Notes: generated from the sequence alone by a model not told the origin. A stretch of DNA of 64,000 nt from Bacteroidetes bacterium GWF2_43_63 (GCA_001769275.1 MEOQ01000045.1:1-64000), one strand, 5' to 3'; shown: positions 1 to 9,401, numbered from the stretch's first letter. A program made the numbers and translations.

Positions 1-187
1 TGAGTTCCTCTGTGAACCGAGCACCAGCGGTGCGAGCTCATGAGCACCTTGCAAAAGTGATTTAATGAGCGAATAAACTAGGATTCAGGAGGTTTTTGGT
101 ATGTTTAAATGCGTTGGTCCTGATAACATCCGTCCGGTGGATTCAATGATTCAAAAATTTATTATCTTTGCCTCCCCTTACAAAAGG

Positions 188-265
188 GGGTTGTTAGCTC
201 AGTCGGTTCAGAGCGCATGCTTCACACGCATGAGGTCACTGGTTCGAATCCAGTACAGCCCACCA
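188..265 (+). tRNA. tRNA-Val (CAC)
   Basis: The cloverleaf can be folded by eye. The acceptor stem GGGTTGT (188-194) pairs with ACAGCCC (255-261) with one G-U pair. The anticodon stem CATGC/GCATG closes the loop TTCACAC, giving anticodon CAC, which reads GTG. The T-loop GGTTCGAATCC is canonical. CCA is encoded at 263-265. It lies 8 bases before a second tRNA-Val and is probably co-transcribed with it. Confidence 0.93.
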
Positions 266-273
266 GTAAAAAC

Positions 274-348
274 GAGTCTTTAGCTCAGCTGGTTTAGAGC
301 GCTTGCTTGACAGGCAAGAGGTCGGCAGTTCGAACCTGCCAAGACTCA
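274..348 (+). tRNA. tRNA-Val (GAC), host of the island
   Basis: The acceptor stem GAGTCTT (274-280) pairs with AAGACTC (341-347), with A348 as discriminator. The anticodon stem CTTGC/GCAAG closes the loop TTGACAG, giving anticodon GAC (codon GTC). CCA is not encoded. The 3' part from position 304 is duplicated exactly at 37076-37126, so this tRNA is the integration site of the 36.8-kb island and remains intact after insertion. Confidence 0.93.
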
Positions 349-354
349 CGAAAA
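304..354 (+). repeat. attL: left 51-bp direct repeat of the island
   Basis: Bases 304-354 cover the anticodon loop to the 3' end of tRNA-Val(GAC) plus six bases. They are identical to 37076-37126. The flanking bases differ immediately to the left (T303 versus G37075) and right (T355 versus C37127). Looser similarity continues to the right for about 45 bases, through the terminator-like sequence. Target-site duplication of a tRNA 3' end is the normal outcome of integration by a tyrosine recombinase, and one is encoded next to the other copy. Confidence 0.92.
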
Positions 355-362
355 TGTAAAAC

Positions 363-394
363 GGCTTCAGACCTTGTGTTTGGGGCCTTTTTTT
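363..394 (+). terminator. Terminator-like sequence after the tRNA-Val pair
   Basis: GGCTTC pairs with GGGGCC (two G-U pairs) around an 11-14 base loop and is followed by seven T. The stem is weak. Its position just after the tRNAs and its near-copy at 37134-37157, after the second att repeat, support a terminator that travels with the attachment site. Confidence 0.45.
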
Positions 395-432
395 ATGGGC
401 TTTTGGCCATAATTTTGGCCTTTAAATTCAAG

Positions 433-454
433 CGGTTTACACATGGTTTACACA
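433..454 (+). promoter_or_regulatory. Left recombinase arm-type site (paired GTTTACACA)
   Basis: Two direct copies of GTTTACACA lie 11 bp apart, 79 bp inside the left att repeat. The same 22-bp block occurs in the same orientation at 36929-36950, just upstream of the integrase gene at the other end. Short direct repeats at both ends of an element, outside the core att sequence, are what arm-binding sites of lambda-type recombinases look like. The function is inferred. Confidence 0.7.
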
Positions 455-500
455 TTTGTCTTTTGTTTAGTTTCTTCGGGAAAAGAATGTATAATTGGAG

Positions 501-656
501 ATGTTTTTTAATGAAAAACCTGAGAACGAGCAAATCGAACTGTCCATTTTTCAGCATGAAGGAACTCTCAATCTTATAAAAAAAGAATTGCGAAAGCAGA
601 CTATTGATTTGATGATTGATAAAATACGAAATCTCACTGTTTTTTTAAGAAAGTAG
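501..656 (+). CDS. Small hypothetical ORF, 51 aa
   Basis: An ATG at 501 opens a 51-codon frame ending in TAG at 654-656. An in-frame TAA a few codons upstream makes 501 the only ATG start. The product is charged and looks helical (many Glu, Lys, Ile and Leu, ending KIRNLTVFLRK), with no cysteine or signal peptide. I recognise no family. It is the only coding-like stretch between attL and hsdM, so it may be a small island protein or a chance frame. Confidence 0.35.
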   Translation: MFFNEKPENEQIELSIFQHEGTLNLIKKELRKQTIDLMIDKIRNLTVFLRK

Positions 657-761
657 TATTTGGAAACAGTGTGTACTAAAAAACTAAAAATCCCCTTAGA
701 AATGTCCAAATGATCCGGAAATAAATCCATTTTAGGATCATTTTTGGTTCAAAAGTGGTCT

Positions 762-970
762 GTTTTTGGGCGAAATTCGGACAATTCCAGACGTTTTTGG
801 ACGATTTCGGGCGAAAATGGTCGAAATCCGGGCAATTTCGGACGATTTCGGACGATTTCGGGTAAATTCGGGCGATTTTCAGGCGATTCCGGGTAAATTC
901 GGGTAATTCCTGGTAATGTTCAAGTAATTTTCAGGTGAATTTGAGTAATTCTAAAAATTTTCAGGCGAAA
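762..970. repeat. Degenerate 10-11 bp tandem repeat array
   Basis: About 20 imperfect units of 10-11 bp follow each other without spacers. The typical unit is TTTCGGACGA or TTCGGGTAAA. The clearest copies are at 835-905, and units become more AT-rich towards 970. There is no open frame across it. It lies between the left att region and the first operon. The period is close to one helical turn, so a protein could bind all units on the same DNA face. Iterons, a partition or centromere-like site, or a decayed satellite are all possible. Confidence 0.75.
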
Positions 971-1247
971 ATTGTTTTAAAATTGAATGTTTTGTGGCGA
1001 TCTTAGCACGATTCCAAAATGATTCGATAGAAATTATGGCGAATTGTTCGCGAATTCAGAAATATTTTTCATCAAATTGTTTTTTCGGAAGAAAAGTTGG
1101 ATTTTTCTAAAACACAATTGAAGAAGTGCTTATTGATCTTCGGGAGTGTTCAAAAAAGTGTGTCATTTCGGACACAACTGATAAAATTCAGGGCAACGCA
1201 GAGGCTGTTTTGCACGGGCTTTTTTACACTCTCTTATTATTTTTTTC

Positions 1248-1255
1248 TACATTTG
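1248..1255 (+). promoter_or_regulatory. -7 box upstream of hsdM
   Basis: TACATTTG matches the Bacteroidetes -7 consensus TAnnTTTG and lies 23 bp before the hsdM ATG. No good TTTG -33 box is present at the usual distance, so strength is uncertain. It would drive the restriction-modification operon. Confidence 0.5.
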
Positions 1256-1278
1256 AGAGCTAAAACGATGACATAAAC

Positions 1279-2997
1279 ATGAAGAATGTAAAAGAATCCG
1301 CGAACTTTATCTGGTCAATCGCCGACCTGCTGCGCGGAGAATACAAACAAAGCGACTACGGAAAAGTAATACTACCACTCACTGTGCTCAGACGACTTGA
1401 TTGTGTGCTGGAAAAATCGAAAGAAAAGGTACTGGAGAAATTTGCGCAGACAAAATCAATGAAAATTGAAAACCTTGATCCGATTCTCAACAAAACTGCC
1501 GGATATAATTTTCACAACCGCAGCAAATTCGATTTCAATAAGCTCGTTGCCGATCCGGCCAATATTGCAGCCAATCTTCGAAACTACATCAATGGTTTTT
1601 CGGCCGAAGCCCGGGAAATTGTCGAACAATTTGAATTCGAAAATCAGATTGTGAAACTGGATGAAGCCAATCTACTGTTCATTGTCCTCAAGCGTTTTCA
1701 GGAAGTCGATCTGCATCCCGGCCGCATCAGCAATATCGAAATGGGATACATGTTCGAAGAATTGATACGTAAATTTTCAGAAATATCGAATGAAACCGCC
1801 GGAGAACATTTCACGCCCAGAGAAGTAATCCGCCTGATGGTAAACATTCTTTTTCTCAACGACCGCGATGTACTTACCAAAAAGGGCATCACTAAAACCA
1901 TTTACGACTGCTGCGCCGGCACCGGTGGAATGTTGTCTGTTGCCGAAGAGTATCTGCACGACCTCAATCCCGATGCCCGCCTTGAAATGTTCGGACAGGA
2001 GCTCAACCCTGAGTCGTATGCTATCTGCAAATCAGATATGCTCATCAAAGGCCAGAACGCCAGCAATATTAAAAAAGGCAATAGTATTTCCGAAGATCAT
2101 CTGAGCAACCTGAAATTCGATTACCTCATCACCAATCCGCCGTTTGGCGTGAAATGGGAAAAGTATGCAAAGAAAGTGAAAGACGAACATGAACAGCTGG
2201 GACACGGTGGCAGGTTCGGAGCCGGTTTGCCCGCCATGACCGACGGTTCGTTTCTGTTTCTGATGCACCTGATGAGTAAAATGAAACCCGATGGCTCGCG
2301 CCTGGCCATTGTTTTCAATGGTTCGCCTTTATTTTCCGGCTCGCCAAGTTCAAAGAAAAACGAAAGCAGCATACGCCAGTGGATCATCGAAAACGATATG
2401 CTCGAAGCCATTATAGCCCTGCCCAATCAATTGTTTTACAACACCGGTATAAGCACCTACAACTGGATCATTACCAACAAAAAACCGAAAGCAAGAAAAG
2501 GCAAGGTTCAACTCATTAATGCTGTCGATTTCTTCAAAAAAATGAGCAAGTCGTTAGGAGACAAACGCAACGAGCTCAGCGACGAACATATCACCGAAAT
2601 AACAAGATTATACGGTGAATTCAAGGAAAGCGAATACTGCAAGATATTCGACAATAAAGAATTTGGTTATTCAAAAGTGACCGTAGAGCGACCGGAGCGC
2701 AATAGCAAAGGCGAAATTGTGAAAGATAAAAACGGCAAACCAAAAGCCGACAGCAGCCTGCGCGATACCGAAAGCATTCCTCTCAAAGAAGACATACAGG
2801 AATACTTCAAACGTGAGGTTCTGCCTCATGTGCCCGATGCATGGATTGACGAAAGCAAAACCAACATCGGATACGAAATCAATTTCACCAAATACTTCTA
2901 CAAGTATAAGCCGCTACGCTCGCTCGAAGAAATTCGGGCTGATATTCTTGAGCTTGAACAGGAAACCGATGGTTTGATGAATGAAGTGCTGAACTGA
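1279..2997 (+). CDS. hsdM: Type I restriction-modification system, DNA methyltransferase subunit
   Basis: HsdM transfers a methyl group from S-adenosylmethionine to adenine in the HsdS-recognised site and forms the M2S core of the complex. The N-terminal HsdM helical domain covers about residues 1-150. The conserved GEHFTPREV (about 175-183) precedes the SAM-binding motif I YDCCAGTGG (209-217), and the catalytic motif IV is NPPFG (286-290), the N6-adenine signature. At 572 aa it is of normal length. The hsdS ATG begins one base after its stop codon, so the two are translationally coupled. It is the first gene of an operon that runs to hsdR. Confidence 0.95.
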   Translation: MKNVKESANFIWSIADLLRGEYKQSDYGKVILPLTVLRRLDCVLEKSKEKVLEKFAQTKSMKIENLDPILNKTAGYNFHNRSKFDFNKLVADPANIAANLRNYINGFSAEAREIVEQFEFENQIVKLDEANLLFIVLKRFQEVDLHPGRISNIEMGYMFEELIRKFSEISNETAGEHFTPREVIRLMVNILFLNDRDVLTKKGITKTIYDCCAGTGGMLSVAEEYLHDLNPDARLEMFGQELNPESYAICKSDMLIKGQNASNIKKGNSISEDHLSNLKFDYLITNPPFGVKWEKYAKKVKDEHEQLGHGGRFGAGLPAMTDGSFLFLMHLMSKMKPDGSRLAIVFNGSPLFSGSPSSKKNESSIRQWIIENDMLEAIIALPNQLFYNTGISTYNWIITNKKPKARKGKVQLINAVDFFKKMSKSLGDKRNELSDEHITEITRLYGEFKESEYCKIFDNKEFGYSKVTVERPERNSKGEIVKDKNGKPKADSSLRDTESIPLKEDIQEYFKREVLPHVPDAWIDESKTNIGYEINFTKYFYKYKPLRSLEEIRADILELEQETDGLMNEVLN

Positions 2998-2998
2998 T

Positions 2999-4348
2999 AT
3001 GAAAAAATACGATTCATATAAGGATTCTGGCATTGATTGGATTGGAGAGATTCCGAAACGATGGACTCTAGAGAAAATAAAGCATACAACGTATGTTAAA
3101 GGAAGAATTGGTTGGCAAGGCTTGACAACAAATGAATTTATTGAAGAAGGAGAAAGTCTTGTAGTTACAGGCACTGATTTTATAAATGGAAGTATTAATT
3201 GGGATACATGTTACCAAATCACAAAATCTAGATATGATGAGGATCCCTATATTCAATTAAGAGAAAAAGACTTATTGATAACAAAAGACGGTACTATCGG
3301 TAAAGTTGCAGTTGTAAATAAAATTCCCAAGATTGCTACTTTAAATAGTGGGATCTTTGTTACAAGGCCGGTATCCAATCATTACATTTCAGAATTTCTT
3401 TATTGGATGCTCGTTTCAGATGTGTTTATTTCTTTCTATAGATATAATCAATCAGGCTCGACAATTCAGCATTTATATCAAAATGTATTCAATGAGTTCA
3501 AGTTTTGTTGTCCCTCAATCCAAGAGCAAACAGCCATCGCCAACTACCTCGACCACAAAACCGCACAGATCGACGCCCTCATAAGCAAAAAGGAAAAGCT
3601 GATTGAATTGCTTAACGAAGAACGCACCGCGCTCATCAATCAGGCAGTAACAAAAGGCCTCAACCCCGATGTACCCATGAAAGATTCAGGAATCGAATGG
3701 ATTGGCGAGGTTCCGGCGCATTGGGAAATGTCAAAACTAAAACACCTGTCTTCAATTATTTCAAAAGGAACTACCCCATCAACAATTGGTAAAGACCTCA
3801 TTGAAGAAGGTGTAATTAAATTTATAAAAGCAGAGAACATCTTTGAAAATATAATTCGGGATCATCCTTCCTTTTTTATTGATGAGGAAACTAATGAATT
3901 ACTAAAGAGATCTAATCTGTGTGAAAATGACGTGCTATTTGTCATTGCTGGTGCTACAATTGGGAAAGTGGCGATTTTGCCAAAGTCTTTTTTGCCGGCA
4001 AATACTAATCAAGCTGTTTGTTTTATCCGCCTAAAGGACACCTCTCGTTCAATGTTTTTGTGGCTGTGGTTGCAATCAAATTACATAAGAGAAATTATTA
4101 AATTGCAATCCAATCAAGCAGCACAACCGAATATTTCAATGGAGGATATTGCGAATTTCAACATCCCTACTATGGATGATAATGAGCTCCAACAAATAGT
4201 TTCATTTATTGAACGACATTGCTCAAATTTAGATTCCATGAGTTCAAGAGTGTCGATGCAAATCGATCTCTTAAAAGAATACCGCACTGCCCTAATAAGC
4301 GAGGTAGTAACCGGGAAAGTGGATGTGAGAGATGAAATAATAAACTAA
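2999..4348 (+). CDS. hsdS: Type I restriction-modification system, specificity subunit
   Basis: HsdS chooses the bipartite DNA target of the complex. The 449-residue protein has two target-recognition domains. Each begins with the same signature, KDSGIDWIGEIP near residue 8 and KDSGIEWIGEVP near residue 228. Each is followed by a conserved helical spacer ending in the IDALISKKEKLIELLNEERTALI type of sequence. DNA coding the variable parts of both domains is visibly more AT-rich than the spacers, as expected if recognition domains are swapped by recombination. The gene is intact and sits one base after hsdM. The target sequence cannot be predicted from the sequence alone. Confidence 0.93.
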   Translation: MKKYDSYKDSGIDWIGEIPKRWTLEKIKHTTYVKGRIGWQGLTTNEFIEEGESLVVTGTDFINGSINWDTCYQITKSRYDEDPYIQLREKDLLITKDGTIGKVAVVNKIPKIATLNSGIFVTRPVSNHYISEFLYWMLVSDVFISFYRYNQSGSTIQHLYQNVFNEFKFCCPSIQEQTAIANYLDHKTAQIDALISKKEKLIELLNEERTALINQAVTKGLNPDVPMKDSGIEWIGEVPAHWEMSKLKHLSSIISKGTTPSTIGKDLIEEGVIKFIKAENIFENIIRDHPSFFIDEETNELLKRSNLCENDVLFVIAGATIGKVAILPKSFLPANTNQAVCFIRLKDTSRSMFLWLWLQSNYIREIIKLQSNQAAQPNISMEDIANFNIPTMDDNELQQIVSFIERHCSNLDSMSSRVSMQIDLLKEYRTALISEVVTGKVDVRDEIIN

Positions 4349-4358
4349 ATTGCACGCC

Positions 4359-6020
4359 ATGAATGAGCAGGAACTGAAGCAATTTTTAAAAGAAAAATAT
4401 CCGAAGGAAAACGAAGCCTGCGAATGGAAAGAATTCGGGTCATTGAAGAACTCCTTTTCAGGATCGGCAGGCGATGATATAATTTCTTACGTTTCGGCCA
4501 TAGCCAACATGGAAGGTGGCGCACTGGTTATTGGTGTTGAAGACAACACCTGCGAGATTAAAGGCATTCGCGATTTCAACAACCACACTACTCAAAAAAT
4601 CAAACTCAGAATACTGGAAAAATGCGCAAGTCTTTCTTCGGAAGGTTTGCACGCCGAAGATTTTACAACCAGCGATTCAAATAAAACGATTTGGATTATT
4701 CATATTCCGAAGCACCTGCCCCGCCAGCCGGTTATAGCCCATTCAAAGGCCTGGCAGAGAATTGAAGACAGTCTGGTAGAAATGAGGAAAGAGCGTAGAG
4801 ATGCCATTCTGAAAGAACCGGCGGGTTATGCCGAAGACTGGTCAGCAGCCATCATTCCAGTAGCAACCATTGATGACCTGGACCCGCTGGCCATAAAGAA
4901 AGCCCGCGAAGAATACAAAACAAAAAATCAAAACAGAGCTGCTGAATGTGATCAATGGGACGATGTTACTTTTCTGAATAAGGCCAAAGTCACCATAAAA
5001 GGAGCAATTACAAATACCGCCGTTTTATTGCTTGGAAACGAGGAATCCTCACATTTTCTGCAACCCGCAATTGCAAAAATCAGTTGGATTCTGAAAGATG
5101 ACAACAACACCGAATTGGATTATGAACATTTCGGAACGCCTTTCATTCTCAGTACGCAAAAAGTATTGGCCCGCATTAGGAATCTGACCTACAGATACCT
5201 CCCTGACAGCACGCTGTTTCCAACAGAAATACCACAGTATGATTCATATGTAATCAGAGAAGCCCTTCACAATTGCATTGCGCATCAGGATTACAGCATG
5301 CGTAGCAGAATTACTGTTGTTGAAAAAACGGATGAACTGGTTTTTACGAATGTAGGTCATTTTATACCTGAATCCGTTGAAATAGTAATTGAACAGGATG
5401 CTCCACAGGAGTTTTACCGCAATGCTTTTCTGGCTGAAGCAATGGTAAACCTCAATATGATAGATACCATTGGTAGTGGCATCAAACGTATGTTTAACAC
5501 TCAACGAAAAAGATTTTTCCCAATGCCCGACTATGATCTGTCGAACCCCGAAAAGGTTGCAGTACGTGTTCTTGGCCGGGTTTGGGATATCAATTACACG
5601 CGATTGCTGATTAAAAACACTGATCTTGATTTGAAGACTGTTGTATTGCTTGACCGGGTTCAGAAACATCAGCCCATTACTGATACAGAAGCGTCTGACC
5701 TCAGAAAACAACGTTTGATTGAAGGCCGGAAAAACAACCTGTATGTGTCTTCTCATGTTGCAAAAGTTACCGGTGATAAAGCATCTTATATTAAAAACAA
5801 GGGCTTCGATGATCAGTATTATAAAGATATGATTATTGAATACATCCGGAAATTTCATGCAGCTGCCCGGGCCGACATAGAAGCGCTTATTATTGAGAAG
5901 CTGCCTGCCGGACTAACTGAAAAACAAAAGAAAGACAAAGTGAAAAACCTGCTGCAGGATATGAAACGCAAGGACCTTTTAACACTAAACGAAGAGCAGA
6001 AATGGATACTAAAGAAGTAA
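4359..6020 (+). CDS. AlbA_2 (Schlafen-type) DNA-binding / ATPase-domain protein of the hsd operon
   Basis: Residues 15-130 resemble the AlbA_2 domain shared with Schlafen proteins (CEWKEF near the start, then MEGGALVIGVEDN). The middle (about 270-380) resembles the small GHKL ATPase region often following it, with REALHNCIAHQDY and IGSGIKRMF. The C-terminal part is winged-helix-like. Proteins of this kind are frequent passengers of type I restriction operons, and their role there is not settled. I chose the ATG at 4359, 10 bases after hsdS, rather than a TTG three codons earlier. A repeat array follows it, so hsdR may have separate control. Confidence 0.8.
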   Translation: MNEQELKQFLKEKYPKENEACEWKEFGSLKNSFSGSAGDDIISYVSAIANMEGGALVIGVEDNTCEIKGIRDFNNHTTQKIKLRILEKCASLSSEGLHAEDFTTSDSNKTIWIIHIPKHLPRQPVIAHSKAWQRIEDSLVEMRKERRDAILKEPAGYAEDWSAAIIPVATIDDLDPLAIKKAREEYKTKNQNRAAECDQWDDVTFLNKAKVTIKGAITNTAVLLLGNEESSHFLQPAIAKISWILKDDNNTELDYEHFGTPFILSTQKVLARIRNLTYRYLPDSTLFPTEIPQYDSYVIREALHNCIAHQDYSMRSRITVVEKTDELVFTNVGHFIPESVEIVIEQDAPQEFYRNAFLAEAMVNLNMIDTIGSGIKRMFNTQRKRFFPMPDYDLSNPEKVAVRVLGRVWDINYTRLLIKNTDLDLKTVVLLDRVQKHQPITDTEASDLRKQRLIEGRKNNLYVSSHVAKVTGDKASYIKNKGFDDQYYKDMIIEYIRKFHAAARADIEALIIEKLPAGLTEKQKKDKVKNLLQDMKRKDLLTLNEEQKWILKK

Positions 6021-6023
6021 CTG

Positions 6024-6167
6024 TTTTTAGACATACTCTTAGACATGTTTTTAGACGTGCTTTAGACGCTATTTTAGACGCCATGAGGTTATTAAGTGTT
6101 GATATTCAATGCAATACTACGTCATAAATCAACATTTTTAGACGCAACCTTAGACGCACTTTTAGAC
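6024..6167. repeat. Two clusters of a 12-bp TTTTAGACGC repeat
   Basis: TTAGAC occurs at 6027, 6039, 6051, 6062 and 6074, then after a 64-bp gap at 6138, 6150 and 6162. Spacing within clusters is 11-12 bp, and most copies read TTTTAGACGC or TTTTAGACAT. The array fills the gap between the stop of the AlbA gene and the hsdR start. It could bind a regulator of hsdR or be a slippage-prone satellite. No open frame spans both clusters. Confidence 0.8.
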
Positions 6168-6204
6168 GGATAGACTCAAAATGAGATAATAAAAGAAGAC
6201 AGTA

Positions 6205-9200
6205 ATGGCAAACGGAATTCACACAGAACAAACCTTTGAAGCAGTTATCGAAGAATCGCTGCTCAGCAAAGGTGGCTATATCAAAGGTCATTCGGACGAT
6301 TTTGATACACAGAAAGGTTTATTCCCCAAGTACATTACCGACTTTTTGAAAGAATCACAACCCAAGGCCTGGGAGAAAATCACGGCCACACATAAAGGCG
6401 AAGCCGAACAAAAAGTGGTGGCCCGCCTTATGAAAGAAATTGACCTTCGGGGCATTTTAGATGTAATCCGGAACGGTTTCACCGATTATGGTGTGAAATT
6501 CAACATGGCTTATTTCATGCCAGAAAGCTCACTCAACCCCGATGCAGAAACATTATACAACCTCAATAAACTATCAGTCACCCGCCAGCTTTTTTATGAG
6601 CGCAATGGCCGGAACTCGCTTGATATGGTGCTTGCACTCAATGGCCTGCCAATAGCTACCATCGAATTGAAAAATCAGTTTTCAGGGCAAACCGTTGCCA
6701 ATGCACAAAAACAATATGTGTATGACCGGGAGCCGGCCGAACCCATATTTCAGTTTAAAAAGCGGGCATTGGTGCACTTTGCCGTTGACACCGATGAATG
6801 TTTCATGACCACTAAACTGGCCGGAAAAGAAACACGCTATCTTCCATTCAATATGGGAAACAACAACGGCGCAGGCAATCCGGCAAATCCAAATGGCTAC
6901 AGAACTTCGTACCTGTGGGAATATGTCTGGGCAAAAGATAGCATTCTCGATATCATCGGAAAATTTCTTCACCTCAGAATTGAGGAATACAAGCTGGATG
7001 GCGTTATTAAGAAAAAAGAATCCATTATTTTTCCGCGCTTTCACCAAATGCAGGTGGTACGCATGCTCACCAAAGACGCCAAAGAATCCGGAGCCGGAAA
7101 AAATTACCTCATTCAGCATTCGGCCGGTAGTGGAAAATCAAATTCAATCGCCTGGCTCAGCTATCGCTTGTCGAGTCTGCACGATGCATCCGACAACAGA
7201 GTGTTTGATTCCGTTGTTGTCATTACCGACCGTCGGGTTCTCGACAGCCAGCTTCAAAATACAATCTATCAGTTTGAGCATAAAGAAGGCGTACTGCAGA
7301 AAGTCGACGAAGATTCCAATCAGCTTGCCGAAGCACTGGCCGCCGGGAAAAATATAATCATTACAACACTTCAGAAATTTCCCTTTATACTTGGCAAAGT
7401 ATCAGAACTCCCAACACGGAAATACGCTGTTATTGTTGATGAAGCCCATTCTTCACAAGGCGGTGAAGCCACTAAGAAAATGAAAGAAGTACTGGCTGCC
7501 AAAACGCTTGAAGAAGCTGTAGCCGAAGAAAAAGAAACGGGAATAGATGATGATGCCGAAGACGAAATCCGCAAATCAATGCAGGCACGCGGCAAACAGG
7601 ACAATCTGAGTTTCTTTGCATTTACGGCTACACCAAAATCAAAAACGGTAGAAGTATTTGGCACCAAAGGCTCCGACGGCCTCCCGCGCCCGTTTCACGT
7701 TTATTCAATGCGTCAGGCCATCGAAGAAGGTTTTATTCTGGATGTGCTGAAAAATTACACCACCTACAAAGCCTATTTCAAACTATCAAAACAAATAGAA
7801 GACGATCCCAAAGTAAATAAAAAACAAGCTGCACGCGCCATTGCCCGCTTCCTGTCGCTGCATCCGCACAACCTTGCACAAAAAACAGAAGTCATGGTTG
7901 AGCACTTCAGGCAGATTTCTTCAAAGAAAATTGGCGGAAAAGCAAAAGCAATGGTTGTAACAAGCTCGCGCCTGCATGCAGTCCGGTACAAAGAAGAATT
8001 TGATCACTATATCAAAGAAAAGGGATACACTGATATTCGCACGTTGGTTGCATTTTCAGGCAAAGTGTTGTGCGATGAATTCCCTGATGGTGTATCAGAA
8101 TCCGATTTCAACGGTTTCGGCGAAAAAGAACTTCCGAAAAAATTTGCAACGGACGAATATAATTTATTGCTTGTTGCAGACAAGTACCAGACAGGTTTTG
8201 ATCAGCCATTGCTGCACACTATGTATGTTGACAAAAAGTTGTCAGGGGTAAAAGCAGTGCAGACCCTTTCGCGTCTCAACCGCATGCACCCTGGCAAAGA
8301 AGACACTTTTATTCTTGATTTCACCAATGAAACCGATGATATACTGAATTCATTTCAGCCGTATTACGAACTCACCACCATCACTGAAAACTCCGATCCA
8401 AACAGGCTGTATGATCTTAAAGCAGAAATAGAGAAGCCCGGTATAATCTGGAATTCTGAGGTTGAAAATTTCTGTACTGTGTTTTTCAAATCATCAAAGA
8501 ACCTGAATGTATCAGAGCAGAGCAAACTAAATGCTTATATCGATCCCGCTGTTGAACGTTTTAAAAAGCTTGCGAAAGCATGTGCCGAAGACGATGTTAT
8601 CGGAACAGAACTCACACAGGAAGACTACAAAAACACGCTGCAGGCCTTCTATCGGGCATATTCATTCCTTTCGCAGATCATGCCTTTCTCCGATGTGGAG
8701 CTTGAAAAGTTATTTACGTATGTTCGTTTTCTGTTGAAAAAACTCCCGCGTACCAATCAGAATGACCGTTTCAGACTTGGCGACGAAGTATCTCTTGAGT
8801 ATTATCGGTTACAGAAAATATCAGAAAATACAATTGCGCTTGAGCCACTGCCAGAATACAAACTGGAACCAGCAACCGATTCCGGCATCCGGCTTTCGAA
8901 CGAAGAAAAAGCCGCGTTGTCTGAAATCATTGAGATATTGAATAAGCGCTTCCAGACTGAATTCAACGCAGCCGACAAGCTGTTTTTTGACCAGATAGAG
9001 CAAGAGCTCGTCGATGATGAAAAGTTATCCCTTCAGGCAAAAAACAACACAATGGAGAATTTTAGTTTCGGGTTCAACGACCTGTTTATGGACAAGCTCA
9101 TTTCGCGCATGGAACAGAATCAGGACATTTTCAGCAAAATGATGGACGATTCCGACTTCCGCGATATAGTCCAGACCTACATGCTGAAGAAGGTGTATGA

Positions 9201-9231
9201 GAGGTTGAATGCGGGGAGTGGTAATGTGTAG
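6205..9231 (+). CDS. hsdR: Type I restriction-modification system, restriction (translocase-nuclease) subunit
   Basis: HsdR pumps DNA past the bound complex and cuts it when translocation stalls. The 1008-residue protein has an N-terminal PD-(D/E)XK nuclease with D140 and the E154-L-K156 pair. A superfamily 2 motor follows, with Walker A HSAGSGKS (305-312), a DEAH box near 412-415, motif III FTATP, and a late helicase segment YQTGFDQP followed by QTLSRLNR. The helical C-terminal part contacts the methyltransferase. All key residues are present, so the system looks functional. It starts 184 bp after the previous gene, beyond the 12-bp repeat array. Confidence 0.95.
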   Translation: MANGIHTEQTFEAVIEESLLSKGGYIKGHSDDFDTQKGLFPKYITDFLKESQPKAWEKITATHKGEAEQKVVARLMKEIDLRGILDVIRNGFTDYGVKFNMAYFMPESSLNPDAETLYNLNKLSVTRQLFYERNGRNSLDMVLALNGLPIATIELKNQFSGQTVANAQKQYVYDREPAEPIFQFKKRALVHFAVDTDECFMTTKLAGKETRYLPFNMGNNNGAGNPANPNGYRTSYLWEYVWAKDSILDIIGKFLHLRIEEYKLDGVIKKKESIIFPRFHQMQVVRMLTKDAKESGAGKNYLIQHSAGSGKSNSIAWLSYRLSSLHDASDNRVFDSVVVITDRRVLDSQLQNTIYQFEHKEGVLQKVDEDSNQLAEALAAGKNIIITTLQKFPFILGKVSELPTRKYAVIVDEAHSSQGGEATKKMKEVLAAKTLEEAVAEEKETGIDDDAEDEIRKSMQARGKQDNLSFFAFTATPKSKTVEVFGTKGSDGLPRPFHVYSMRQAIEEGFILDVLKNYTTYKAYFKLSKQIEDDPKVNKKQAARAIARFLSLHPHNLAQKTEVMVEHFRQISSKKIGGKAKAMVVTSSRLHAVRYKEEFDHYIKEKGYTDIRTLVAFSGKVLCDEFPDGVSESDFNGFGEKELPKKFATDEYNLLLVADKYQTGFDQPLLHTMYVDKKLSGVKAVQTLSRLNRMHPGKEDTFILDFTNETDDILNSFQPYYELTTITENSDPNRLYDLKAEIEKPGIIWNSEVENFCTVFFKSSKNLNVSEQSKLNAYIDPAVERFKKLAKACAEDDVIGTELTQEDYKNTLQAFYRAYSFLSQIMPFSDVELEKLFTYVRFLLKKLPRTNQNDRFRLGDEVSLEYYRLQKISENTIALEPLPEYKLEPATDSGIRLSNEEKAALSEIIEILNKRFQTEFNAADKLFFDQIEQELVDDEKLSLQAKNNTMENFSFGFNDLFMDKLISRMEQNQDIFSKMMDDSDFRDIVQTYMLKKVYERLNAGSGNV

Positions 9232-9373
9232 AGGGTTGTATTAAAAACTCTTCTACTATTAAACACCAATAATTTTAATACCCTGTTCGTCAATTATGCA
9301 TTTGTGGGATTCGAGGTCGGTTACCAATAAATACCTATTCAATAAATAAACACGAGCCAAAATGATCATGGCT

Positions 9374-9401
9374 TTTGATAATCAAATAATCCCTAACTTT
9401 G
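9374..9401 (+). promoter_or_regulatory. Promoter for the 9420 gene
   Basis: TTTG at 9374-9377 and TAACTTTG at 9394-9401 match the Bacteroidetes -33 and -7 boxes with 16 bp between them. The expected transcript start is about 10 bases before the ATG at 9420. This is why I reject the upstream TTG at 9399 as a start, because it lies inside the -7 box. Confidence 0.6.

Noticed and set aside
101-283. 60-aa frame at the left edge
   Set aside because: It runs through the tRNA-Val(CAC) gene and shows no protein-like pattern.
762-970. CRISPR array
   Set aside because: The period is 10-11 bp with no spacers and no cas genes are in the window.
5244-5858. 204-aa frame on the minus strand
   Set aside because: It lies entirely antisense to the AlbA/ATPase gene, which has clear domains. 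The frame is a shadow.
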